From: Boesenbergia rotunda
Lineage: Eukaryota; Streptophyta; Magnoliopsida; Zingiberales; Zingiberaceae
Length of the DNA: 64,000 bases
Direction of reading: 5' to 3'
NCBI GenBank assembly: GCA_024364735.1
Contig: JAGFNQ010002586.1
Span: 40,720 to 104,719 of the forward strand
The notes under the pieces were generated by a model. The model worked only from the letters and a program-made list of their open reading frames with translations. It was not told the DNA's origin and searched no databases. Positions within the stretch are counted from its first letter, which is position 1; the number at the start of each line of letters is the position of its first letter. This document shows, piece by piece, positions 1-11,853 of the stretch. The position numbers were made by a program, and so were the translations under genes.

Positions 1-255
1 GTCCTTTGCCAGGTGCCTAGCTGCCCTTCGCCAGGTCTTAGACTCCTAGCAGCCCTTCGCCAGGTGCCCAGCAGCCCTTCGCCAGGTCTTTAAGATTCGA
101 TGCCTAGCAGTCCTTCGCTAGGTGCCCAGCAGCCCTTCGCCAGGACTTTGTTCTGCACACTCAGTGAGCACATTAGATCACAATAACACCTTAACATTTG
201 AACCCATTGCCAATATCAAAACACTGGTTTGACTTAGGTGCTGCCTGCACCAACA
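1..255 (-). mobile_element. LTR fragment X, cut by window edge
   Basis: The segment ends on the right in GCACCAACA, the reverse complement of TGTTGGTGC, which starts the LTRs of D, H1 and H2. It is therefore the 5' end of a minus-strand LTR whose body runs out to the left. Positions 1-150 hold degenerate copies of the same 'agcagcccttcgccaggt' type repeat that fills the H1 LTR in the other direction. No PPT follows at 256, so this end faces flanking DNA and the element body lies outside the window. Confidence 0.75.
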
Positions 256-429
256 ATTGCTACACTTGGTGGATGAGTGGACAGGATATTGGGGAGCCAT
301 CGGATCCAACAATAATAACCCCAAAATTGAAAGAAGGGTTGTCAACAGCTCACAGGCCAACTGCACCATCATGACACATACTCCCTGAGCCAAAATGGGG
401 GAGCTAATAGCTTTGGAACCAACAACTTC
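256..429. mobile_element. left part of an old LTR split by element A
   Basis: Around 270-290 the sequence resembles the S1 LTR near 6945-6965 (shared gagtggacaggat). The right part, starting at 50297, also resembles S1 near 7200-7250. I infer a decayed gypsy-like LTR into which A inserted. The match is short and imperfect, and no ends can be defined. Confidence 0.4.
425..429. repeat. target-site duplication of A, left copy
   Basis: acttc lies directly before the A LTR. The right copy at 50292-50296 is gcttc, one base different. The pair brackets 49.9 kb, and the nested elements inside account for that length. Confidence 0.6.
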
Positions 430-581
430 AGTGGGATCAGTTTGAATCGATAGAGGGGGGGTGAATATCGATCGATAATTTTTTGAAAAAACTTAGTGTA
501 GTTTGCGCAGCGGAAAAGCAAAACTACGCTAACACGTTTGTCTTTACTTGGTTCGGAGTCACAGTCGGCTCCTACTCTATG

Positions 582-611
582 GCCCACGGTCCTTGACCGT
601 TTACGATGGGC
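582..611 (-). other. conserved U5 stem-loop (A copy)
   Basis: Read in sense, an outer stem GCCCA/TGGGC encloses an inner stem ACGGTC-aag-GACCGT. The same structure occurs in the LTRs of D, H1 and H2 although the surrounding LTR sequence differs. In H1 one inner G-C pair is replaced by A-T on both sides, a compensatory change. It would lie in the 5' leader RNA shortly before the LTR end and PBS. The role is unknown; RNA packaging, dimerisation or priming are possible. Confidence 0.6.
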
Positions 612-797
612 AATTCTATATTACATAAAATTGTTACAACTTGAGTACAAATATAGAATTTAAAATACAGCACTTAAAAGAAAATTATACCGACGACCGG
701 ATGATTAGAATGTCAAAGCCGTTGGTCATCGTTGGTGCTTGAGTCTTGAGCACGGAGCGTTTAGAGCAGAGCGCTTGAAAGCATGCGTAGAAAAAAG

Positions 798-880
798 TTG
801 TGTCTGAAGCCAAGGGGGTGAACCCCTTTATATAGTGGTCGCTGGGGCGCCTATGCTGAAGGGGGCGCCTGACACGTGGC
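798..880 (-). promoter_or_regulatory. A LTR core promoter: G-box, GGCGCC pair, TATA
   Basis: In sense the order is CACGTG, two GGCGCC sites 18 bp apart (864 and 846), TATATAAAGGGG near 835-824, then a run ending CCTTGGCTTC near 798. B, D, H1 and H2 LTRs show the same order with TATAAA and a TCGACCCC-type run just downstream, so this is probably the transcription start region. Confidence 0.6.
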
Positions 881-1579
881 CCATTCTGCTTGAAACTCAA
901 TCCACAGACTTGGCCAGCGCTTATTCCTTCAACTGGAGCGCCTGTATGAACATAGGCGCCTCACTTGATGATATGGCAGCTTGCTTCGAGTGGCTTGGAA
1001 TCAACCCTGTCTGGGGCGCCTGTATCAACACAGGTGCCTGGTCAAACAGGCGCCTGACACCAATGAGGCACCTGGGAGCAGAAAACTTTATCCCTTCGTT
1101 CCTGCAACCAGGGTTAGTTCCAAAACACAAATAACATATAAATGATATGGATTTAAGCATGATTAACAGTCTGAGCTGTCTTGGTTCTAACTTTGGGCTT
1201 CCCAAATGGAACCCTAGGTCGAACCGAAGCCTAATATTCCCTCCTACGGGGAACGCATCCTCACCTACTCCTCTTAGGAGAGTTTACCTTTTTACCAATC
1301 GGCTCCTTCGGTTGGACTTTTGCCTAATCCCCCGGATCAGGTCTTCGTGCCCAGTCTGCAACCAGGACTTATTGCCCAGCTTCACTCACCAGGTCTTCGG
1401 TGCCCAGCTCTCGGCCAGGACTTATTGCCCAACCTTATGTCAGGACATAGGTGCCTGCTGTACCTAGGACTATTCCTACACACTCGAGTAGCATTGCTAG
1501 ATCACAATAAAACCTTAACTTCTGAATCCTTTGCCATTATCAAAACACAGGTTTGGCTTTGATGCTTCCGGCACCAACA

Positions 1580-3155
1580 ATCTCTCCCTTTATTATTTAT
1601 GGCAACATGGTTCAAAAAGTTAAGTTAAAAAGCATTTAAAGCGCATATCTAACAAGCAAAAAATATCACTTTTTATAAAACTATTAAGCTCCCCCTGAAA
1701 TATAACTTCTCCCCCTGAAATTTTCAATGATATGCAGTTTTTCAAAAAATGTCTAAGTGTTAATTTTTGACTAAGTGTTTTCCAAAGAAAAGTATTTGCA
1801 AAAGAAAAATTTTGCACTTAGACAATTTTAGAAAAGGTTTGCAAGCCCAAATTTTACTTAGAAAAATTTTCACCAAAAACTTTGCAACACAAATTCCACT
1901 TAAAATAAATTTTTGTGCAAACATTTTAGTTAGAAAAATTTTTGTTAAGCCAATTTTTGCACAAAATTTTTGCTTAAAAAGTTTCAACTTTTGCACAACA
2001 GATTTTGCACACTTGGAAAAAAATTTGCTTAAAGACCATTTTGTATACTTTGAAAAATTTACTTAAGAACAGTTTGTGCATTCGTAAAACACTTTGTGTA
2101 CTTTGAAAAAATTTGCTTAAAATATTTTGGGCACTTTAAAAAACAGTTAGTGCATTTGTAAAATACTTTGGGCACTTTAAAAAAATTTGCTTAAAGCATT
2201 TTGTGCATTTTAAAAAATAGTTAGTGCATTTGTAAAACGCTTTGTGCACTGTGAAAAAATTTGCTTAGAGCATTTTGTGCATTTCAAAAACCATTTTTAC
2301 TTGGAAAAATGCCTACAAAATTTTGCTTAGAGAAACGTTTTTTCTCAGAAAAAATTTTGTTCACTAAGAAAAACTTTTACTTAGAAAAATTTGCCAAAAA
2401 AATGCACTTAGAAATTTTGAAAAATTGCACTTAGAATTTTTGAAAAAATCACTCAAAAGTTTAACTTTACTTTTTGAAAAAGAAGAAATTTTGAAAATTT
2501 TGCTCTCTTTTCTTCTCTCTCTCCCCCTTTTCCATATATCAAAAAATTGATGAAAACCCATTGTAAGTCAATTTTAAATTAGAGCTAGTTAAAAGTAATT
2601 ATAAATCCGTATTGAACCAACTCTAGTGAATTCAAGCAAGAAAAAGGACCAAATCAATTAATTTGAACTTGTTAGGGTCATGTCTAACCCAGTTACTACT
2701 TACTAACTGTTATAAAATAGCAGTTTTTCACTAGGGTTAGTCAAGTTAAGTATCTGATCAAGTTAGATTTGCTAAGCTTGAACACTTAACTTAATTGTTG
2801 TTCAAGTGTATTTATCGCCCCAATTACTGTAGATGCACTGACTTAAAGCATCTTGAATCAAGGCATAGACTTAAGCATCTCAACCCAGTCTAGGTTATCA
2901 ATCAAAAGTACCCTAAGGTGCTTGTGAGATGTTGGCTGCTAGATCTATAGGTGCATACAATTCTAGGGTTAAGACATAGGCTAAGTCCATTTGCGTAAAA
3001 GCCCTAGTTTTGAAGGAGGTAAGTTTTTGAAAAAATTCTAAGTCAGAAAATAGTTTCAAATTTCAAGTCTTAGTAAAAGAAATGATTTTTCAAAACAATT
3101 GGATGCTAATTTTCGAAAAATATGAAAAAAAAATTTGGAAAAATTTAGAACAGTC
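1580..3155 (-). other. A 3' untranslated region with PPT remnant
   Basis: Directly next to the LTR (1580-1605) lies a decayed purine tract, AAAGGGAGAGAT in sense. Positions 1780-2480 are AT-rich with many loose copies of a 'tttgtgcactttgaaaaa' type motif. Positions 2600-3050 match D at 54510-54910 closely, confirming that A and D are relatives. I see no coding potential. Confidence 0.65.
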
Positions 3156-3743
3156 CTATTCTACTATACACATCCCTAACTGCCTTCTTAGTGAGCTAAA
3201 CTTAGATTCAGGTAAGGGTTTGGTAAAGATGTCAGCTAAATTGGATTTTGAGTCCACATGCATAAGTACTATTTCGCCCCTGGCTACATGATCCCTTACA
3301 AAATGATGTTTGACTTCAATGTGTTTGGTTCGGGAGTGTTGAATTGGATTCTTAGTCAGATTTATTGAACTAATGTTGTCAATAAATACTCTGGTTTGGG
3401 TGTAGTCTAGCTGGAAATCCTTAAGAGTGTGCATCATCCATAATAGTTGTGTCACACACTCTCCTAGAGCAACATATTCTGCTTCAGTTGTGGACAAAGC
3501 TACGCAGTGTTGCTTTCTACTGCACCAGCTGACTAAACTATTTCCTAACAATTGACAACTTCCACTTGTACTCTTTCTATTTAATTTACAACTGGCATAA
3601 TCAGAGTCAGAGTATCTTGATAATTCAAAAGTGGAAGTCCTAGGATACCAAATACCTACATTTAGGGTACCCTTAATGTACCTTGGAATTCTTTTCAGTG
3701 CTACTAAGTGGGATTCCTTAGCACAGATTTGGTATCTAGCACA
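3156..3743 (-). pseudogene. Ty1/copia RT C-terminus and RNase H remnant of A
   Basis: The open frame at 3551-3156 holds the copia RNase H signature: ALSTTEAEYVALGEC, then DNISSINLTKNPIQHSRTKH, then NLADIFTKPL, ending QLGMCIVE and a natural stop. Upstream, in the other readable frame to 3743, lie CARYQICAKESHL, RYIKGT, GIWYPR and SDSDYASCK, the usual end of copia RT and start of RNase H. RNase H degrades the RNA strand during reverse transcription. The catalytic RT core (YVDD box) and integrase are absent: the protease fragment begins directly at 3744. This is therefore an internal deletion derivative and cannot make a working polymerase. Confidence 0.9.
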
Positions 3744-3930
3744 CAGAAATCAGAATTAAGTTCAATGTTACCTGACCCAATTACTTTAAGTGTAGCATTG
3801 TTGCCAAATGCTACTGAGCCTAGGTTTTTGAATTTGATTTTGGTGAACTACAATTTATCCCCAGTCATGTGTCTGGAGCATCCACTATCCAACATCCACT
3901 GGTCCAAATCTTTATGTTCCTACACATAAA
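3744..3930 (-). pseudogene. Ty1/copia protease N-terminal fragment of A
   Basis: In sense this reads DQWMLDSGCSRHMTGDKL followed by LGSVAFGNNA-type residues and VIGSGNIEL. That is the retropepsin of copia elements, with the catalytic DSG intact. It matures Gag and Pol in the virus-like particle. The reading stops abruptly at 3744, where RT-end sequence begins. The rest of the protease, all of integrase and the first part of RT are missing, roughly 3 kb judging from usual copia length. Confidence 0.85.
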
Positions 3931-4899
3931 GTATGTTTTGATTTGGATCCATTAGAAGTAGGGATAGCTTAAATTGAATTTCACTACCTAGTCTGTCTCA
4001 CCCACATCTACTGTTATCAAACATGTTGACCTTATGGGTTTTGTGAGACAGGTTTGCAAAAGAAATGTTTAAATTTTTGAAAGACAATTAATTTTGAAAA
4101 TGTTGAATTAATTTTGAAAAAAAATGTAGAGTTAAGATTATTGATTTTGAAAAGATGTTGAGTCTAGGATTTAATTTAAAATTTGTGTTAGATTCAAATT
4201 TATCAAGTAGCAAATTAAATTTGAGTTTCGATAATTGGCTTCCAGGTCTTGGCAAGGCACAGAGGCCTTCTTTGGCTGTAGCCTTATTGGAGCAACAACC
4301 CTTTCCTTGACAAAGCCTTTTACCGAAAGTTCATTTTCAAATTACATCTGGAAAAATTTTGGTCTAACTAGTTTAGGTTTTGGATCGGTAGCTTCGGCTA
4401 GTTCCACCAGAATAAACAGACCAAGTAGGGTACGTCTTACCTTACTTGACTTTATTAGAAAGGCTTCCCTAACGTACTATCATCTCACCTCCACCTAATA
4501 CTATGTTGTTCAAATTTCAAATAAATCTTTTTCCCTTAAACTATTCATAAGTCTAAACATATAAAGAAATTACAGAAAATAAATAAACAAGTAAGCAGGC
4601 AATTAAGAAAAATTATCTAATTATAAAGATGGTTTTTATATTGGCTCCCCCTGAACAAAAGCCTCGATAAGGGTTAGGCATGATGTGAATCTTGTCCTTG
4701 GGGATCCAATATTGATTTGGTCCAACTTGTTTATTCAAACATAGCTTCGGGACCCATGCTTGGACTCGGGTTCTAGGTTGGTTCAACAAGGAATAAACGA
4801 GCGTTGTCTCGATTTGGTTCGATAGCCTAATCCGGATTGATTGAGAATGGACTTCTATTTTTCAAGAATCATGTCAAGACCCTTGGAACCCGAAGTGAA
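3931..4899 (-). other. A spacer between gag and protease with two conserved blocks
   Basis: This stretch is not an open frame in A. Near 4690-4730 it still shows a copia linker (QYWIPKDKI in sense), so part of it once was coding. Block 1 (4217-4530) recurs at 39241-39540 (H1), 59090-59340 (H2) and 46915-47225 (B). Block 2 (4005-4055; CACAAAACCCATAAGG in sense) recurs in H1, H2 and D. The A/T-rich DNA between the blocks differs among copies. Confidence 0.65.
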
Positions 4900-6112
4900 T
4901 CATTCTAAGGCAACCCTGAGTTCCTTCACTTGAGTTTTCAAGGAGGAATTATCTTCCTCAAGTTTTTGAACTTGAGTTAAGTTTCCTTCTTGAACTGGCT
5001 CGGTCAAGGAACTCGAGTTGACTTCCTCTTTCAGGAGTTTTACTTCTTGTCGGAGGGTTTCAACTCGGATGCTGGCTTTCACCAATTTTCGTGACAAGTA
5101 AGAAATTAAATCATACAACTCAGATTCTCGATAACCTCTTACCGTGATTTGTCCGTCCTCCGAGATTATGAGTTTTCCGGTGTTGACGTCCTCGTCTGGT
5201 TCCGATTCCATTTTGAAGTCGACGTCTTCCGAGGCGATCAAGGCAAGTAGGTTCGCATGCGGAGCTTCTTCTTCTTCTTCCGAGAACAATTCATCCCAGG
5301 TGGCTTGAAGAGCCTTCTTCCTCCGCACCATCTTGTTCTCCTTTAGGTTGGGGCACGCTGATCTGAAGTGTCCCTTCATGTTGCACTCGTAGCAGGTGAT
5401 GTTTCCTTTGCTCTTCTGGCTTGTTGAGGGTTCAGATGGATCTTCCTTCTTCCGACATGACTTCTTCTTGTTCGTTTGGTTTTTAACCTCCTTGTAGTAG
5501 TCGCAAGCTAGCCGAACCAGTTATGGGCAATCCCCTTCACTGTCGTCTGATTCTGAGTCTGAGTCGGACTCGGGTACTGATTGACTATTCTTTTTCGGAG
5601 TTCTTCCTTGAGTTTTACCTGCAACAAATGCAATACCCTTCTTGACCAATGTAGTATTAGTTTGTTCATTTAATTCAAGCTTAGAAAACAATTCATTTAA
5701 TTTTATTTCAGAAAGATTCCTGGAAACCTTGTAGCCATCCACTATAGATGCCCACAGTGTGTTTCTCGGGAATGAGTTTAAGGAATACCTGATTAGGTCA
5801 CGATTTTCGACCTTGTGACCTATAGTGTGTAGTCCGTTCATTAGCTCTTGGATCCTAGCGTAGAGTTGAGCTATTGATTCTCCGTCGTACATCTTTATTG
5901 TGTAGAGTCTGTTGAGCAACAGATCCTTTTTGCTGATTCGGGTATCAGATGTACCTTCATGTAGCTCAATCAGCTTGTTCCAGAGCTCCTTCGCACTATT
6001 GAAGGGTCATACACGGTTTAACTCCTCTTTTGTCAGGCCGCATTGCAAGGTTTGGGTAGCTTTTGCGTCAACCTCGATGTTCTTCTTTTGTGGACCGTCC
6101 CACTCAGTAAAG
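4900..6112 (-). pseudogene. A gag, main 3' piece (UBN2 domain and CCHC knuckle)
   Basis: Read leftwards from 6112, the frame gives GPQKKNIEVDAKAT, QCGLTKEEL, LWNKLIELHEGT and YTIKMYDGESIAQLYARI. These are typical of the copia capsid (UBN2/DUF4219-type) region. An acidic stretch of S/D/E repeats (5521-5590) follows, then one zinc knuckle CYECNMKGHFRSAC (CX2CX4HX4C, about 5353-5395) and a coiled-coil-like C-terminus ending at 4900. Gag builds the particle and binds the RNA. Damage: in-frame stops near 6008 and 5519, and the 5' end is separated by S1 and E. The stop at 4900 may be mutational, since linker sequence lies beyond it. Confidence 0.88.
6107..6112. repeat. target-site duplication of S1, left copy
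   Basis: gtaaag at 6107-6112 is repeated at 9277-9282. Six bases is one more than usual for LTR elements, but with TG...CA ends only six fits. Removing S1 plus one copy restores the A gag frame through the join. Confidence 0.8.
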
Positions 6113-7439
6113 TGTCACGCCCCGAGACCCAGGAGCCGCTGATCCAATAGAAAATCGGACAGCACCTCCCCTGTCCGGCGGACAATTTACACATACACAC
6201 AGCTAATATAACACAACCACGCAGTTTAAAGGGCCTCAGGCCTCCAATCCACACATATATAACTGCATAAATGACTATACGTCGTAAAACCAAAATCCGA
6301 ACTCACCTGAGCTGCCAGGGGGCAGGAACAAAGCCAAAACTAAACGAAGTCCAACATAGGACTCAAAAATACAATACCTTCGAATAAAATGTGCATTCAT
6401 GGTTAAAACATCACAACGGAAGCATAGGAATACTACAGGGTCCATAACAAACCACGTAAACCAAAAAGAGCTCCTCTGGAGCTGGGGACTGGCTGCTAGG
6501 GATCTCCTAGCAGGCATCAACCTGAAATAAAATGTATGGCAACGGGGTGAGTCCATAGCTCAGCGAATACCCAACAGATATGCATAGTAAGTTATACTAA
6601 CAACAAGAGTTCCGCTAATACAGTCTCATATCAACAATAGGGAAAGACTGGAACTGAAAACACTGGGTAGATACATACCTGAATCCATCTAACCTGGAAA
6701 GAGGGTAATAAATACCAAAAGAAGACAAATAGGCATATAGTCTCAGATAACAAGTCTCCAGTATATGCGATGTCAAACAAGTGCAGCAAATAAGTGCAGC
6801 AAACAATGCACAATGCAAAATATGCACATGGTGCAATGCCATGGTCACCCCCTAACTCCAGTCAAGCCACCGAGACAGGCGATACTGTGTCGGCCGAGTG
6901 GGAAGAGCTGTGACACTGTACGCACTCTGCCATCACTGCTCCTGAGTGACCGAGTGGACAGGATGCTGTCGGGGGACCGCCCCCCCTACCCCATGTATAT
7001 ATGAGGGAGCGTCGCTCTCATCTCCTTTGGTCTATGGGAAGAGAAGGGATCTCCGCCTGCTACCACGCTCCGAAGCCACTACCCCTGAGCGGTCGAGCGG
7101 AGCAGTACAGAGCAAATGCACACATCCTACGGTATCCACTAACCCATGAGTGGCCGTGTGCGCATATCATGTACCGGAAGACGATAGGCTCAACCACAAG
7201 GGAGTCGCTGATCGCCGGCATGCAACAATGCAAGGATGGTGTATGATAGATACACATACCTCCCTCCCAAGTCCTCAGTATACTAGGTCTCAGTCTGAAA
7301 TCCTATAACAGGAAATACAGTTAACCTACAAGGTATACTGGCCGAAAACTACAGATCCCTCAAGGTCAAAGGCAGGAGATACCTCACGATCTCTAAGCAT
7401 ACATATAGATATGACACTACCTGATACTGTATGGAACTA

Positions 7440-7715
7440 ACAGCATAATAACTCAGGGATAAACCACAGGTATCTAGGGCAGGCATAATAAACAGGGAGT
7501 CAACAAGTATCCAGAATAGGCATACTAACCAGGGATAACTAACAAGTATCCAAGACAGGCATAATAACCAGGGACAGGCATAATAACCAGGGATAACTAA
7601 CAAGTATCCAAGACAGGCATAATAACCCAGGGATAACTAACGAGTACCCAGAACAGGCATAATAACCAGGGATAAATAACAAGTATCCAGAACAGGCATA
7701 ATAAACAGGGATAGC
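7440..7715. repeat. about 40-bp tandem repeat inside S1
   Basis: About seven imperfect copies of a unit containing ggcataataaccagggata and then aacaagtatccaagaca. It is confined to this solo LTR and is probably a minisatellite grown by replication slippage. Confidence 0.8.
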
Positions 7716-9084
7716 GTATGATCTTATTGCTATCTATAACAGGCTATGCATAACAAGATGACAATATCTAAAAGATAAGTCAAAGGGTACCCGCCTCCAA
7801 GTAAGTGAAGTCCGTATCAAATGAGATAGAACCACCCGTCCAGAAGTCCAAAAGCGATCAGGGTCCTGTATCAACGGACACAATCTTAGCTATCATAGCC
7901 ATTATTAAGTAGCTAAACAAATCCCTAAACCGATTTAGGGTTAACCTAATCATCTCATTTCATTTAATTACCACCAATTAAATGAGTAACCCTAGTTTAC
8001 TTTGGATTAAGATTCAATCAACAGTATTAACTCCCAAGGCCACACTATGCAACCAATAACCTAAATCCATAAATGATGTTGGATTCCCAAAACCAAATGT
8101 CAATAGGATCCAAAACTATCACTGAACATCACCCTGAGAACCAATGATATCTTCAAATTAAAATCCTTACATGACTCCATTCGCTCTCCACAAATCAGCA
8201 AAACAGAGCTAACATAACTTGGTTCAATCTCCAAAAACAGAACCATCACTAAGCACAGCCAAATCAGAAATCAATCCAAACATTAACCTAATGTTCCAAT
8301 TAAACTAAATAGCCACAACTAGCTAATCCCAAACTTACTTAACTATCAATTTGATCAAATGGCTAAAACCAGCCTTCCTTACCTGAGCATGAGCAACACT
8401 CCACGGCAGAAGCACCCAATCACACGGTGAGGTGGCGCACCAAAGATTGATTGAAACCCAACCTCACAAGTTGCTCACAGAAAACCTCACAGATCAAATA
8501 GAATAGACCTACAAATTCCAAACTAAAGATAACTCAATCCATAAGGTCATCCCAAAACCGAAAAATCACCCACACACCATTTGTTAATCAAAGAACCCAA
8601 ATCCAGAAATCTCAAGTCCGAAAACTGAATCGCAATTCACGGCTACTCATTAGCAATGGTGATTCGATTGAATTAGGGTTGTTATTTCTAATCAAAAGAA
8701 ACGATCCGACACAGCAACACAACCAAGATCATCGACAAGATTTCAAATCCTTACCTCAAATGCAATCGTGCAACGAACTCCCTTCCTCCGCTCAATCTAC
8801 AGATCTGTCGGCTGTCTTCTTGGCCGCAGCGAAGAAGAGAAGAAGAAGAAGCTAGGTCTTCCACCATCGCATACCCTCCCCGGACCAAAGCTTAGCGTCG
8901 CCCCTCATCTGCGTGCGTGAAGGCCAAAGGAGGAGTCGTTGGATGGGATCCAGCTGCGATTTGGGCTCGCGAAGGAACGGAAGTGGAAGGCTCGAGCCGC
9001 CGCAATCGGGGAGGAGGAGGAAAGGGAGAAGAACGTCTGCGTTCGGCTGCAGCTAGGGCATGCGGGCAAAGAAGAAGGGTAAAA

Positions 9085-9101
9085 AGGTTTATAAGGGTGG
9101 C
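9085..9101 (-). promoter_or_regulatory. TATA box of S1 LTR
   Basis: The minus strand reads CCTTATAAACC about 180 bp from the right (5') end of the LTR. Transcription would run leftwards. Confidence 0.5.
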
Positions 9102-9282
9102 TTTTTACAAAAAAAGTCCCTCAATATTTGACTAATTCCACATTAGCCCTTAACAACTAATGAAATTTCGCAAATCAACCCTTAAATATTTAGTTTAATA
9201 CCATTTGAGCCCCCAAAACTCTAGGAAAATTTCGCGAAGAATTTTCCATAGCGAGATAAAAGTGTCGGATGCAACAGTAAAG

Positions 9283-9423
9283 TGTTGCACCATGCCTTGT
9301 GCATTTTTAGGTATTTTCAGTCCAGACTGGATAATAATCCACATGTCCACCTGAGTTTTCAGGTGGACTTCCATCCTACTCTTCTAGTAAGAGAAATCTT
9401 CTCCGCTGAAGAGAGGTGGTCTG
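9283..9423 (-). pseudogene. A gag, middle piece
   Basis: In sense it reads RPPLFSGEDFSY, then a stop, then KSRMEVHLKTQVDMWIII and on towards GMVQHF. It lines up with the H2 gag start (RPPLFFGENFNSW, then MDLWSIIQTGF). The piece lies between the insertions S1 and E and shares frame with both neighbours once these are removed. The TAG replaces the conserved tryptophan codon of the SYWK-type motif. Confidence 0.88.
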
Positions 9424-9818
9424 TGTTGAGGCAATCTGTGGTCTGGAGTGACCAAGTGTTTTGATATTTGGGCAAAGGGTTTAAGTTAGGTTTACCCTTG
9501 TGTTCTTATATGTGTATATTGAGTGTGCAAGTTCTACAGGTTACACATATGGACTTGACTGGACGGCCTCAGTACGGTAAAGGGTGGTATGGACATAAGC
9601 TGGAGGCTTGTGTGCACCCAAGGGACCTTGGAGAGTAGGGACGATGAACAGAGGGGCGCGGACTTCGAGGCGTGTGTGAAGGATGGCATGGAGGCAGACT
9701 GGAGGCTTGCGTGCATCCGAGGGACGGAAGCCGAAGATGAAGAGGGCGCGAAGGCAATAGTCGAGACTGCTGAGTGAGGAGTCAGTTGAGTCGTGAGGGT
9801 ACGAGTGTTGTGTGATTG
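9424..9818 (+). mobile_element. E 5' LTR, first part
   Basis: It matches 19583-19978 closely and is broken at 9818 by F, which duplicated gattg. The 60 to 120 aa ORFs on both strands here recur in the 3' LTR and are not genes. Confidence 0.88.
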
Positions 9819-11853
9819 TGTTGGGACCGGGTGCATGTTGACATGGATGCGGGTTCGTAATTTTAAATTTTATTACGTGCAGCGGAAGATTTAGCATAAA
9901 TAATTTCACAAATTATTTAACCACACATCTAAGCATGCAACCTTATATTGTGTAGACATAATCATATATTAAAATTTTACAGAAAGTAAACTAATTTACT
10001 TAATACCTCGCGTAACTCGAAGGAAGGGACGAGATCCAACCGTAAGCGTCCCTTGGAAGCTCCGCCTCTATTCGCATCCACGCCGAGTTTTCTTCGGGAT
10101 GACATCGCAAAGCCACGAGTTTCGTGCCGACAAGAACTACTAGATTCTGCAAAGGCACGACAAGAAAACCAAGAGAGAGATGGGAAGACTAACTACCAAA
10201 CGATGAACGGAATCAAGATTCCGGGAGGAAGGAAGGAGTTGCGCCCGCTTCTTCTTCTTCTTCGGCACCTGCGTGGTGGTGGCTGAAGCTCACGGCAAAG
10301 GGGAGGGCCTCTAGGGCCGGCGGCACTAGAGGAGGGAGAGAGAGAGAGGGAGAGAGAGAGGGCTTATTCCTTGATCTCTTAGATTTTTTTCCAAGCCTTG
10401 CCTTGGTTCCTTTATATAGTAGCCTCTCAATCGCGAAGTCTCCTTTTTATGGAATAAATTTTCATAAGAAATTTATCATATAAATTTTTCTATGAATTAT
10501 TCCATCATGCCAAGTTTTTATCATAATTTAATTTATAATAAAAACAACCATGTCTCCCTTTTTATTATGGAATAAATTTTCACAAGAAATTTATTATATA
10601 AATTTTTCTTATCATGGAAAAATCAATTCATAATTAATTTTATAAAATAAAATAAACTATTCAAAGTTTATTTTAATTTTCATGAAAATAATAAACCAAA
10701 CTTCGGTTTATAAAAAATTATATATATTATCCATAATTTTATAAAACAAACCACGCTCGGTTTATTTTATAATTTGAACCAAACAATTTGGTTCTCCCCT
10801 TTTAATGTGGCCGGCCAAACAAAGAGGGTGGGGATCCTCTTTGGCCGGCCAAACCCAAGCCTATACCATACGAATTAAACTCATTTAATTTGTCCAATAA
10901 GTTTTTAAAAGGCTTAGCCATTTTATGCTTCCGACGCGTCTCTGAAAAATTAAGATTCGACTTATGTCTCTTGATTGGAAAATCTAATTTTCAACTCGTT
11001 TTAAATCCCTCGGATTACTCGTAGTGCGTGACTAAATAGGCTTTTGATTTATGTTAGCCGTCTATAATTAACCAATTATAAAACGATCATGAGTGGCACC
11101 TAGTAGTACATCATGATCCCCAATTAATCGAAAGATCAACGGTTGACCTCAGATATTATTCTGAAACCCTTCAGCAGCTATAATGAATCGTGCCCCATTC
11201 CCTTCACCATCTTATACCCACTTGGTTCAGGATACAGTCTATGTGTGTCAGTCCCCACTAGGCTGACTACGTCACACCTAGCCCAAGTAATGTTTTTCTC
11301 ATCCTACGGATTCTAGTTACTCTCATGTTTCTGAGAGATTCATACTCTGAACATGTGATGCTCTGGCCAGAGGCTTCGAGTAACAATCCGACGATAGGCC
11401 TTGGGTATACATCTCCTCGCAAGGAGTGGTGAATCCTTTATAGGCTGTTCAAACATTTTCGGGCACTTCGGCTTATACCCAACCATCCTTGGTCCACACC
11501 TCCTTAGAGATGCTTGCTTAAGATGTCAAAGTATAAGTCTCCATGACCAAGATGACTTGAACACCACAAGTCAAAGGAACATCGCACTTAAGCTGCAGTA
11601 AGAACTTCATTGACATATCTATATGTAGATTACCATATGAAGTTTTACAGTCAGTCACTCCAATGAACTAGTTCCCTTAACTAGCATTCATGTTTATCTC
11701 CGGACATCCCAATGTCACCAGCCAGTGAGAATCAGCTGATTAGAGAATAACCCATGCTAGTCTCAACAGAATTGATAATGTCTGTTTTTATCAATTTATC
11801 CACTAGGGACAATTTCAATACTTCACAATTGCACATGTAGAGATAATCCTTTT
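9819..11853 (-). mobile_element. F 3' LTR, 5'-truncated
   Basis: It parallels 12965-14996 with a few percent difference by eye, then diverges at 11853 (gagataatc). The last 190 bp of the other copy (14997-15183) have no counterpart. The duplicated 77-aa and 66-aa ORFs in both LTRs are chance frames. Confidence 0.85.

Larger units (their letters stand above)
430..1579 (-). mobile_element. A 3' LTR
   Basis: About 1150 bp. In sense it starts TGTTGGTGCCGG at 1579. It ends near 430, where the expected TG on the plus strand appears mutated to AG. The partner LTR is interrupted three times further right. The LTR carries GGCGCC palindromes (846-1072), a G-box CACGTG near 873, a TATA box near 830, a U5 stem-loop at 582-611 and a C-rich end next to CTATCGAT near 445-460. 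Confidence 0.85.
6113..9276 (-). mobile_element. S1, solo LTR of gypsy-like type
   Basis: A 3164-bp unit with TGTCACGCCCC at the left and GATGCAACA at the right, flanked by gtaaag. It has no PBS, PPT or protein coding, and no second copy of itself, so it looks like a solo LTR left after LTR-LTR recombination. A TATAAACC box on the minus strand at 9085-9101, followed by a gene-like GC-rich stretch (8800-9070), sets the orientation: short U3 on the right, long transcribed part leftwards. The G LTR has the same layout, so a Tekay/Del-like chromovirus is my best guess for lineage. The short ORFs in it are not genes. Confidence 0.7.

Noticed and set aside
178..393. Short ORFs in 1-430 and similar 60-100 aa frames elsewhere
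   Set aside because: They cross LTR boundaries or are LTR sequence, with no recognisable protein motif.
7440..7715. CRISPR-like array
   Set aside because: The units run head to tail without unique spacers and sit inside a plant LTR. It is a minisatellite.
6113..9276. S1 as a DNA transposon with 8-bp TSD (cagtaaag)
   Set aside because: The eight shared bases include the terminal CA of the element. There are no terminal inverted repeats, and TG...CA ends, the TATA placement and the G-like layout fit a solo LTR.
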